Shown: positions 24,142-34,918 of the stretch, piece by piece
Numbering within the stretch: the stretch's first letter is position 1
How the letters are laid out: every line of letters begins with the position of its first letter
Assembly: GCF_003144195.1 (NCBI RefSeq)
Contig: NW_020290051.1
Location: 1 to 64,000 of the forward strand
Length of the DNA: 64,000 bases
Direction of reading: 5' to 3'
Source of the DNA: Ceraceosorus guamensis
Taxonomy: Eukaryota; Basidiomycota; Exobasidiomycetes; Ceraceosorales; Ceraceosoraceae
Notes under the pieces: model-generated
The model's database searches: none
Told to the model about the DNA's origin: nothing
The model's input: only the letters and a program-made list of their open reading frames with translations
Program-made: the position numbers and the translations under genes

Positions 24142-24174
24142 CGACTCACGACTCACGACTCACGACTCACGACT
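24142..24174. repeat. Tandem heptamer array, four CGACTCA units
   Basis: Four perfect 7-bp units plus CGACT. In register this is ACGACTC, one base different from the ACGAATC array at 4623-4653. Confidence 0.95.
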
Positions 24175-24465
24175 GCAAGTGCGTCCAGTGAGACATGTCG
24201 CGTTATTCGACCCTTCACACGGCATACCGCGGTTACATTCAACATTCGACATTCACAATGATTCGATGATGATTTAAACAAGCTACAGCCCTCAGAGACG
24301 CAGCTATGCAATCAAGAACATTATTGAAACGTGCTGAGTGAATGCATGTATGCATGCATGCAGCCACGCAGGTCTCGCACCTCCTCCGACGATCCTCAAA
24401 TCTGAATAGCCTTGAATTTGAATCTTCCCTTGATGAGAACGTGAGCTTGTCGTGCAGCGCGCATC

Positions 24466-24490
24466 ACCGCACCGCACCGCACCGCACCGC
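24466..24490. repeat. (ACCGC)5 array
   Basis: Five perfect pentamers followed by two imperfect CACCGC hexamers, in the same spacer as the CGACTCA array. Confidence 0.93.
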
Positions 24491-25088
24491 CACCGCCACC
24501 GATTCACGATGTTGTTGAATCGTCGAACTCATGCTGAATGACTTACACTTGCGTGGTAATCGAGAATTCAAGATTTGTGGTTTGTATCAATTCTGGTCGT
24601 GAGTCTTGAGTCGCCAAAGGAATTACGAGTCCTACGAGCAGGTGCGAGTCACGAGTGCACGTTGCGTGGCATCCGCTGTTGGTCCACCATCTTGTTTGCT
24701 TGACTCGTGACTCCCGATTCACAGAACTCACCATCTAATCACGCGCTCAACAATCAGCACGCGATCCACGCCTACGCCCACGCCCTCCCTTGCCAACGCA
24801 AATTCGCCAGCGTCGACGCGCGATCCAGGTCGCACTCACTACTGGACTGCAACAGTCACGAGTCGAGGCGCAAGACTCACGACTGTCTGCGGCGGCATAA
24901 AGCTTCACTCGTGATTGCGCTTACCCTACACACGCAACGCAAGCCCGGTCAGCTCAATCCATTCAAATTCCCCAACGCCCTCAGCACTCACCACATTGTC
25001 AAATCCGAGTTTTGAGCAATCGGTCGCTTTCCGTCACTGTAGCATACCCACCGACCCCCCGTAGCGCCCGGTGATTGTGCGGCACATC

Positions 25089-28000
25089 ATGACCTTTCTA
25101 CGGTCTGACGCAGGTCCCTCTCGATCACCTCTTCTTTCTCGCTCACCCCTCCCTCTTCCAGTCCCAGTCCCAGCACCAGCACCGCAAGAATGGTCATCAA
25201 GCCGAAAATATGCAGTGCTGATAGATGCAGGATCCTCAGGATCTCGTATGCAAGTGTACTCGTGGAAAGATGCCATCGTGGACAAGGCTACGAGGACGAG
25301 CGGTGGTTTGCCTGTCAAGGTGTTGCCGGATGTGCAGAAAGGTACTTGGGAAGGCAGCGGGTTGGAATGGCAGAAAAAGGTGGAGCCTGGTGAGTGGGAT
25401 GGTGTCGAGCGGGAGAGCGGCGGGAAGGCAGATAGATAGGCGGGCATCGGTGGCGAACAAGAGAAAATATGGTTGATGTGCAGGGGGGCGGGAGCACAAC
25501 ATCAGGCAGGCGATACCGCACACAGGTGGCGCTGATCACTCCAATCCGATTTCTCCTGCCCTTTTCTCATGGCACCGCAATGCTTCAGGCCTGTCGTCCT
25601 TCGCCACACACCCGCAAGATCTATCACTCTACCTCCGACCACTTCTGGATCAAGCAGAGCGCATCGTGCCACCCTCTTCATTGAGCGAGACGCCCATTTA
25701 CGTGCTAGCAACGGCCGGTCTGCGGCTCTTGTCACCTTCGCACCGCACCAGCGTGCTACGAGAGACGTGTCGGGTAATTCAGACCCAGTCTCGCTTCAAG
25801 GTGGACAGGATAGGCAATTGCGAAGAGCAGGTTCAGGTCATCAGTGGAGAGGAAGAAGGTTTGCTTGGTTGGATCGCCATCAACTATCTAATGGACGGTT
25901 TCCACTTCAAAGAAGAGGAGGAGAAGAAGAAGAAGAGACCTGACCTGATCGATCATGCGGCTGTCACCTCAAATAGGACGCGCACGCAAAGCACGTTTGG
26001 TTTTCTGGATCTGGGAGGAGCATCGACTCAGATCGCTTTCCAGCCTGCCGACCCCGCAGCAGAGGAAGACCTGACTCGCGTCACGCTGCGGATGCTGGAT
26101 GGGACCGATGTGCAATCGGATGTCTTTGTCACCACCTTTTTGGGGTACGGAACCAATAGGGCTCGAGAGAGATATGTGGAAGCGCTAGCTCTGGGCGCGC
26201 ACAATACGACCGCCAACAAGACGGACGAGAGACAAAAACAGGTCGCTGCTATTGCTGCCTCCGCTTCGCCTCCATCTTCCTCGACAAAATCCAACGCGTC
26301 TTCCACATCCAATGCAGCGCAAAACTTGGTGGCCGCGGCGGCGGCAGCAGCTGTGTCCGACAGCTCGTCACTAATCCTCACGGATCCATGCTTGCCTTCT
26401 GGACTATCTTTGCAGACGCAAACCAACGAGACGCTGCTTGGCACTGGCTCGTTCGAAACTTGCTTGGCATCGCTCGAACCTCTGCTGGACAAATCGGCAG
26501 CTTGTTCAAGACCGCCTTGCCTCTTTCATGGGGTGCACGTGCCCCCAATCTCTTTTGCTACCAATCACTTTGTCGGCGTATCCGAATACTGGTTCTCTAG
26601 CAATGGTGAGTGCCCTTTTTGAATGGGTCATGAGGTGTTGAGCACGCAGCTCACTGCTGCTTGTCCTTTGCTCCTTGTCTACCCACGCTGCACCAGACGT
26701 CTTTGGGCTTGGAGGAGTATACGATTTCGTCAGCTTTCAAAAGGCCGCTTCGGACTTTTGTCAGAGGTCTTGGAGCGACCTCAGCAGCACGTTCGAGGGG
26801 CACAAGACGTGGGGACCTCAGGTGGACCTAGGTCGGTTGCAGATGCAATGCTTCAAAGCGGCCTGGATGACGACTGTGCTTCACGATGGTATCGGTCTAC
26901 CCCGCATTCTGGACGCTGGTGGCGATGGGGACGGCAAGCCTCATTCGGATCAAGCGATGGATAAAGCGGACGAAAAGAATTTATTCCAAAGCGTCAATGA
27001 TGTCAAGGGCTTGGCCGTTTCATGGACGCTTGGCAAAGCAGTCTTGGAAGCTAGCAGGGACATTCCTCCAGCCATCGTCACTGGGTTTCCAGCCAAGGCT
27101 CCCATCGTATCCAATCCCGGCTCGTCTTCTTGGGCCGACAAGTGGAGGCCGACTTGGCATAGGCCTGGCGATCCTCTCGCCCCGCCGCTTTCCCCTCTGA
27201 GAGCGGGCAAGCATCGCATCAGCGGCGTTTTGGTGCTCCTGTTTGTTTTGGGCACCTTTATGCTCTGCCTCTTTGGCTGCTTCTTCAAAGGCAGAAGTCC
27301 CAGAGCTATCAAGCGACGCAACGCTTTCAAGGATGCCTTGCCGCCTCCTTTGGGTTCTTGCTTTGGTATGTTCAGGACGCGAAGCGGAGCAGGAGGGAAT
27401 GGAAGAGGCGAATATGTGCTTGCGGAGATGGACGAAGGGGATATGGAAGCTGCCACGGGACAGGACTGGGGCGGCGCGGGTGGCACTAGCAGCTCGGAAG
27501 AGAATGATCCGAAAGGGGCAAGTCTGGCTAGCAAGGCGGAGAGGAGGAGGTTGCACCGCAACGAAGCGGGAAGGGGTGGTGTTAGCACGTATGGACTATT
27601 CGGCTTGCTCGCCTACCCTTTTCGCGCCGTCTTTTGGGGACGAAATGCGGCTAGAGGAGTGGCGGACAGGAACAAGCGAAGAAATGATGCGGATCATGCT
27701 ACCGCCGCCGCGGCTAGAAGAGCTTTGAGAAGACAAACCAGCACAATGTCCCTCGGAATGTCCACTAGAGCCAATTCGCCCGCCATACCCATTACGGGAG
27801 CCTTCAACGGAACATCTTCACCCGTCATCTCCAGGCCTGCAAGTCGAGCCAATGCTCGTTCGCCACGCACCGTCGGCGCAGGTGCCAACAGCACAGCGCA
27901 CGGCGTAACCCCCATCAGTTCTCCCCAGCCGTTTGGATCTTCGGCGGGGTACTTTGGCAATGCTTGGATCAGCAATGGTGCCGGTGGGGCCGGCACTGGT

Positions 28001-28513
28001 GCAGGTGCAGCGGGTGCAGCGGGTGCAGGTGCTGGCACTGGCGTTGGCGTGGGCATGGGCGAATCGGCGTTCACGACGATGAGCAGTGGGAGCGCATATG
28101 GCTCTCGAGCATCTTCTCGCGTGCCCAGTCGAGCTTCTTCTCCAGCCTTTGGATCAGGCGGCAACTCCGTCTCGCCCCTTACCAATCCCAACAATCAAAC
28201 CTCTTCAGAATTGAGACCTCCAAAAACGACATTGTCGAGAAATCTGTCGGGGACGAACCTGAATGGGATGCATCATCATGCGCTCGCTCCTAGATCATCG
28301 ACGGCAGCAGCGGGAGCTTTTGCTAGAAGAGTCAGCGCGTCCAATGGAAACGCTCCTGCACATGGCGTTTATACCGTTGGCACTTCGCAGCATGCATCTC
28401 TGCCCCATTCATACTTGCACAGAGCTGCGTCTGGCAACAACCTCATCGGCGGCACCGGCGTCGGCAGAGAACAGGAAATCAGAGAACATCGTGGAGATCT
28501 CAGTCTGGATTGA
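25089..28513 (+). CDS. YND1: Membrane apyrase, GDA1/CD39 family (Ynd1-like)
   Basis: Golgi nucleoside di/triphosphatase that hydrolyses GDP/UDP released by glycosyltransferases. Three exons: 25089-25389, 25589-26605 and 26697-28513 (1044 aa). Apyrase conserved regions are visible: ACR1 YAVLIDAGSSGSRMQVY (about 38-60), the YVLATAGLRLL block, GEEEGLLGWIAINYL, ACR4 LDLGGASTQIAF (about 240), and SEYWFSSND across the exon 2/3 junction. One membrane span, GVLVLLFVLGTFMLCLFGCFF, at ~615-637 gives the Ynd1-type layout (large lumenal domain, single C-terminal span). The cytosolic tail is about 400 aa, much longer than usual, Ser/Arg-rich with a Gly-Ala repeat (27,980-28,060). A Ser/Ala-rich insert (about 26,240-26,370) interrupts the lumenal domain. 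The ATG at 25089 is the first in frame. Confidence 0.9.
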
Positions 28514-29256
28514 ATCCGGCAGCTAGCTCTGAATGCTTTTTGGACGATCAATCAGTATCCGTATGCTCTCTCTCTCCCTCCCTCTCTCTCTTCCTCGCCT
28601 TCATCCTCCTTCTGTTGACAGGATGTCGCAATCGCACATGCATCACGCCACTTGCGCCCCCCTCAGGGTTTCTTTCTTGTTCAATGTCGGGACTTGAATG
28701 TACAAGTATCCATTGCCCTGCTACTAGTACCACTGCTAATACCCCTTTCAGCACCTCCGTCCATTCAAACTCGGAACAATGCTCGTGTGCATCGGCAAAT
28801 CAAAATGTGGAAGAGCAGGTGTGCGGTTTTGCGAAAGCCGACGTCGGTACAAAGGGAGGAAAAGGACCTTGGCTCGCGCGCGCGCGCGCGTGCGTGCGCC
28901 CGCCAAACAGGGACGAAAATGATACAGTGTACAGTGGAGATGAGGAAGGGGAGGGCGGAGCGCGGTGAAGAAGGTGAGGGCAGAAAGAAGCAGAGGCATG
29001 AGGCATGAGCGGCAAAAAGGATTGGCCGGCTTTTTTTTTTTTGCTTTTGGAATTTGGGCTGATCGCAGTGGGCGTACAGTGTTGCGTGACGACGGGTGCG
29101 CAAGATGGAATGACGGGGGGGAGCGAAAGCGTCTGCAAAAGCCTCGCTGAACACCGATTCAGAAGGTCGCGATCACACTGCCTTCTGCAAGAGGAAAGCG
29201 GCAAAGACCAAAAAGCGAGTGATTCTCCCCACGAGCCTTCCGCCACCTCTTTCATT
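28514..29256. other. Convergent 3' flanks, apyrase and SCC3
   Basis: No gene seen. It contains CT repeats near 28565-28592, a GC-alternating run near 28876-28895 and a T11 run near 29031. Probably both 3' UTRs. Confidence 0.6.
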
Positions 29257-32200
29257 CTACTTCTTCTGGCGTTTTCGAGCCGCTTCGGCATTGCTGACTT
29301 CGTCTGCCGTAATGTCAAGCAGACCCAATTCGGAATCTTCAAGCGGTGGCGGGGAGAGATCAGCTTCATGATCGCCCGCCTCCTCTTCTTCCGCCTCATT
29401 GATCAGATCCTCTTCGCGCCTCCTCTTCGCTTGTGGTCTGGGTCGTCCCTGCGCTTGGTGGCCGAGCCCATTGAGATCAGCATCAGCAGCGTCTTGTTGC
29501 TGATCCGCCTCTGCATCCCTATCCGCATCTCCGAGCAGCACATCGTTGTCGCTTTCATGAGCAGGCTTGCGAGCAGAAGCTTGCTTGGCAGCTTGCGCCC
29601 TCTTGGCAAGTTGCGCGCTCCTCGATGCGATGTTCACCAGCCTCTTCTCATACGACCTCTGCGGCTCCCAAGCCTTTGCAGAAGGTGGCACTTCGATGTC
29701 TGCTTCGGCCAAAAGCTTGTCCATAGCAGCTTTGATCCGGATCGCATCTCTGCCAGTCGCCGACGGTAGCAGCTGAGCCAGACCCTTCCAGAAGATGATC
29801 GCTCGCGCCTTTAGCGCTTGGTTGCCTGCTTGTTCTGCGCGTAGCGCCTTGCTAATCACGTGCTCGCAGCCTTCGGTGTGGAGCTCGACTAGCGCATGGG
29901 AAGGCACGGACTTGAGAACGGCCAGGTGCGCGCCTCGTACAACCAGAGCACCGCTCAAGGATCTGGCTAGGTTTACGAAAGCATTCTCGCTTTCACTGGT
30001 GGGATCCTGCTCGAACAAGACGAAAGACTGCACAAGAACAGACCCGTTTTGATGAGCTGCTTTGCTACTTTGTCCAACGCAGGTTTGCACTCGCTCTCAC
30101 CTGCTTCAAAGACGACAAGACCACATGACAGGCACTGCTTGGGCTGTGCACATAGATAGCTTCTTCCTTGAGAGCTTCGACCAAATACTTGAAGCTAGCA
30201 TCAAAGATGTGCCCAAGTCGACCGTAGAAAGCCAAGACAGGCGCAGCATGACGGGAAGCGAGCACACCCAATCTGATCGCTGCAATGAAGTGTGACAACG
30301 TCTGGCAGAGCTGGTGTTGACGCTGCAGGAATTCTTGCGTTGGTCGGGAGCTGCTGGCTTCGCCCGACCCTGCCTGCTCGCCATTGGTCGTCTTTGCCTT
30401 TTTGCCCTTCTTCTTGTTGCGCCTCACATCTGCGTGGCCCTCGTCTTCCATATCGGACAATGCGTCGCTCTCGGAGTCGGCGTCTTTGCCTTCATCTTCT
30501 GCTCTTCCGTTCGAATGGCGAGTCGTTTCAGATCGCAACTCATCGGCATACCTCTCGAGTTCGCTCCTGACATACTCTCCGCACTTTTCTTGCAGCTCAA
30601 AAGAGCATTCCAGACGGAGAGAAGCAGGCATCTTGGGTCTTGCAGCGGTCGTCGAAAAGCCTCCCGCCGCGTCCTGCGCAGCTGCTACAGCGGCATCATC
30701 AGCAGCGGCGAGGTTGCCGTGCATAATGTGAATATCCAAGAGGTGCCTCAGCGCTTCTTGCTGCACGCCCACCGCAATATTGGGGTGCTCTCCAGCGATG
30801 TAGCCCCTCATGAGCTCCAAAAGTGTTGTTCGTTTGTCGACCAGAGGACCAATCAGAGCTTGTTGTGTCTCCTCGCCTTCCGCGGAGGCTTGAATGACAG
30901 CGTGCGTCTTCCACATGATGTACAGCGCGAGCACACCAAGAGCGCTCTCGACGAGTGCTGCTTCTTGAGCGTAGCCCAACCGCCCTCTCGCAGCAAGACC
31001 GAGAACAACGTCCAAAGCTCTAGTAAGCTGGCCCTTGTCGTCGTCCTCCAATGCAGCGCTCATATCGGTAACTCGCGCCAAGTGCCGCATTCTCCGCATC
31101 GTCGCAGCAAGCAGGTGCACTTCGGTCTCATCAAAGGTTGCCAATTCCACCTCGCGGCCCGCCATGGGATCTCTGGACGCGCTAGCAAGCGTCTCATGCA
31201 ATCCAGCAAGCTTGAGCGCATTCGTCTCCGCCAACGATTTGGTCTCGATGAAGTGCGAGATGGAGCCGACAGCGTTGGCCAACAAGGTGGGCTCAACGTG
31301 GCGCAAGAATTGATCGTTGACTTCGTCCCAGAGCGCTTCGTAAGCGGAGATTTGCTGCGTGTCGACGTAAAGGTCCAAATCGATGTATTGAGGTAAGAGC
31401 AAGATATCTGCAATGCGCGGAGCGTCGGTCCTGTACTTTGAGAACAGCTTGGGAAGAGCAGGGATGAGGTCGCGTGTCATTTTTGAAAGCGCCTTGATGG
31501 GATCATCCTCGTCATCATCATCTGCTGCGTCTGCGCTTTGTGCAGCTTTGCTCTTCGCGTGGCCGGACTCTTTCGCAGCTGAAGCTTGCTCCTTTGTCTT
31601 GCTGAGAATGGCTACGAGTGCTTCGAGAAGCACTGCTTCTTCCTCGCTCGCGAGGATGTACAGGCTTTGTCGTGAAGCAGTGTCGCTTTCAGCTGTAGCA
31701 GCTGCTCTTCCGCGACCCTTTTTGGCAGCCGGCCGCGCAGTCCTAGAATCGCCAGACGTGGCCGAGTGGTCAAGGAGCAGCAGCTCCACGAGCGGAGCCC
31801 ACTGCTGGACCGCCTGAACGGAAGACCACAACGCGTTGACAGCGAGACCGACGCGGCCTTCCGCCAATCCTCCGAGCGACCAAGAGAGTTCTTCTGCCTG
31901 TTCCCCGCTCTGCGCCGACGACTGCGACTCCGACTGCGTTGCAACAGCAGCATCTAGTCGTCCAGCGAAGCGCACCAGCAGCTCGGCAAAGCACTTGAAG
32001 CGCAGCTTTGAGAGTTCACCTTCGTAAACCTCGAACGCCTGACCATGTTCAGAGCTAGGTTCGGGTCCAAGCTGTGATTCTCTTCCTTCCACGAGAGCAT
32101 CGAGCATGCCAGCTACAAAGCCAGCGACCGCGATCCGGATCTTGGGCTCTACGTCGAAGATGTGAGAAGCCAACGAGTCTCGCTGCTCGTCTTCCAACAG

Positions 32201-33946
32201 ACCGCGCTTGTCGATTGTCACCAGTACGCCGATGGTCGCAACGCGAACGTTCAAGTCCACGTCACCCGTGGCCATCTCTACGAGCCTGCCCTTGAAGAGA
32301 TCCGTAAAGTGACGCACGCTTTCGGGGATGTTGCCCCGACCGTAAAGGCCACTGATGCCCTTGATCGCCGCGATTCTCACGTCGGGATGCTGCGGAGAGA
32401 ATCCTTGTGTGAATGAAAAGAAAATTAGGCGAATGTCCGCTAGCCTCTGGTCACTCACCGTGTCTGGCAAGACCCAGCCGAGGTACCTAAAGTAAGAGCT
32501 CTGCATAAATTGCTCAGGCTGCACCTTCATCCAGGCGCTAAGTTCGCTGACGCAGTCGGTTCGAATATTGGGATCCGAGTCGCGATATCGGTGGACGTAC
32601 ACACTGGTCATGAGCTCTTCTAGCGCATCGTCGACTCTCTTTTTGCGGCCAGAGATGCCTTTGACATTCGCTTCGAACTCTGTCAATCGAGATTTGTCAC
32701 CTCTGGCCTTCCTTCGTTCCGCATCCCGCGCTTTGATGGCGCTAGCACGCTCTTTTGCCAGTTCTAAACTGACCTTGGCCAAGGAACCTATTGCCCACAA
32801 GGCCAAGTCCGTGGCGGTATGCCTGAATGCGCGCACGGAGGAAGAGCTCATAGCAGAGACCCAGGCTATGAAAGTCTCGACCAGGACCTCGTCGTAGAGG
32901 ACTTCGGCCTCGGCGGCAGTCTGGAATAGCCGATCCAAGAATTCCGCAAGAGATTTCCTGAATTTTTTGTAAGAAGCTGCTTTGGAAACGAGGGGATATG
33001 ACGGGAGCAGCTCTTTCTTAAAAGCTTCTTGGATCTCGTCCAGGTTGTCAACGATGGCATCAATGTCTTGTGCGACATGCTCATCGGCTTCGTTGTTGCA
33101 GCCGCAGCACTGAGAGGAAATGTCAGGTACCAGCGTCAGCAAAGACTCGTCTGATGAGGATGCTCGATGCGCTCACTCTGAAGAAGAACGTGACAAGTTG
33201 TGATAGCGCTGTTCCAGCATTGACTTGGTACGTCACGACCCAGTCTTCAGCCGTACTCTGCAGGGCGGTATCGGGATCCTTGACAGAATCTGGGTGTGGC
33301 GGTGTCGATTTGAGCGTCTGGGTGCACGTATGCGTCGCTGCGGGCTTGAACGCGACTCGACTCACTGAACAATGCGTTGTCCTCTTTGATGTTCAACTCT
33401 TCCTTGTTGCCTACCGTCTTGCGCACCCCGGTGGAAGCAACTCTTCTAGTAGCCTTGGGACCTGCTGCAGCTGCTCTGCCTTTGGCGTGCCCCGCCGTCG
33501 CCCCCTTTCGACCGGCTCCAAACGCGCCAGTCTTTGTCTTGGCCTTCGCAATTCTCTTCGCTTTGGGTTGTTCGCGAGACTTTGCGCCTGTCGATTTGCG
33601 TTTCTTCCCGGGGCTATTGAAATCGCCAGTGTCGTCCAGATCTCTCTCCTCCTCGGAAATTTCCTCGTCCGTCTCGAGATTTGCATCCACTTCTGACAGA
33701 CCCTCGCTCGCATCGTCCTCTTCGCTCGGCACATCTGAAAGATCACTCTCACCACTGAGTGCTGAACCCGAAGCTGCAGCACTTTTGCCCGCTCCGTTTG
33801 CTTTCTTCTTTCCAGCTGCGTGTCAACGAAGGAAGAGGAGCGCAATTATTAAGCACTTGTCCTTCAAGGCCTTCGATTCGATTTGTAGACTCACTATGTG
33901 GGTTTGCAGCCGCAGCCGAACGCTGCGGTCGAGTCGTGAGCGCCAT
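29257..33946 (-). CDS. SCC3: Cohesin subunit SCC3 / STAG (Psc3)
   Basis: HEAT-repeat subunit that binds the kleisin Scc1 and DNA and is needed for sister-chromatid cohesion. Six exons: 33946-33895, 33815-33366, 33289-33177, 33109-32459, 32389-30101 and 30027-29257 (1441 aa). The N-terminus is basic and acidic patches (nuclear). Recognition blocks: ALQSTAEDWVVTYQ and ALSQLVTFFFRCCGC (start of the STAG region, ~175-210), DLALWAIGSL, then the stromalin signature VHRYRDSDPNIRTDCVSEL and WMKVQPEQF, SSYFRYLGWVLPDT, DVRIAAIKGISGLYG. The C-terminal ~170 residues are charged and low complexity, ending RKRQKK. The intron 32390-32458 is 69 bp with no stop, so the reading frame runs straight through it; it has a GTGAGT donor and a CCGCAG acceptor, and removing it restores the family's DT-HPDVR junction. 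Start ATG is at 33946. Confidence 0.92.
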
Positions 33947-34918
33947 GAAGGCGACGTTGAACTCCTTTGGTGTTGGAAATGCGGGCTGCCGGAGTTCTGC
34001 TGGTGGTAAGTGACACGCCTTTATGAGCCTGCGCTTCGAGCGTACGCGAGAGAATGTGTGGAGCTGAGCTGAGCTCGGAGCGTGCTCGAGAATCGCAAGG
34101 GGAGCGGAGTGTCGACTTAGCTTAGTCGCGGTCGTATTGAACACGAGTTGAAGCAGATGCGACCCGCGTCGTGTCGTGTTGTCAGGTGTTCATCTGATGT
34201 GGACTTCCTCTGGCCCGCGCGCAGCGGCGCGCAGACCCCCCGCGTTCAACGTTCAGCAATTAACGAAGCTTACGCGCGGTCGCACGCGCAGTCAGCGACG
34301 CGACGTGTTGCGGCTGCTGCATGCATGCAGCATGCGCGCGGCTGCACCAGGCAGAACGTATAGTCGCGCGAACTGATCGTGACTTGATGAAGGAGGATCG
34401 GGGCCACGTGGCTGCTTCTCGGCCACTGCACAACCGCCTGCGCTCCTGGCACACGAGCAGTGCATGAGCACCCCGCGCGCCGACGGCGTGATGAGGGCCG
34501 ACCAAACTTCCCAGCATGCAGCGACTATATTCACTTCTGACTGATCTGGTTAAGGACAGTGCGTGCATGAACTGCCTGATGACTGAACGCGCGCCTTGCC
34601 GCTGATCCAACGGTTCAAGGAAGCTCGGTTTGCCCGTGTTAGATGCGATAAGCTTTTTTCAAGTTGCGGTATAGGTGCACGCTTGGTGCCTGCCCCGTCT
34701 GGCCGAGGGGCCCTGAATGCTGTGCCTGGCAGCCAACAGGATAGGCACACGAGGCCTGTTTGCAGCGCTGGAAGAAAAGTCTTGAGCGCGAGGGGAGATC
34801 TTTCCCAGACAGCCCTCTCTTGCGATGAACCTCATCATCAGCACCGCTCTGCGCCATCCTTCGCGCGTACATGGATTGATCAGTCGCGATTTGCAACGGT
34901 CTCACTCGACACGGAGAG
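33947..34918. other. Divergent promoter, SCC3 and P5B ATPase
   Basis: About 970 bp without a recognisable gene, GC-rich near 34200-34330 with alternating GCGC words. A CACGTGG word is at about 34404. Confidence 0.6.

Larger units (their letters stand above)
23491..25088. other. Divergent promoter spacer with heptamer arrays
   Basis: No gene seen. The spacer separates the divergent CCCH gene and apyrase gene. It contains a CACGTG box, a CGACTCA tandem array, an ACCGC array and at least ten further single ACGA[A/C]TC/TTCAAGATT-type words, the densest cluster in the window. Confidence 0.65.

Noticed and set aside
32390-32458. Reading SCC3 exons 4 and 5 as one uninterrupted exon
   Set aside because: The frame is open, but the 23 codons interrupt the conserved STAG block and have clear GTGAGT and CCGCAG splice signals, so an intron is the better model.
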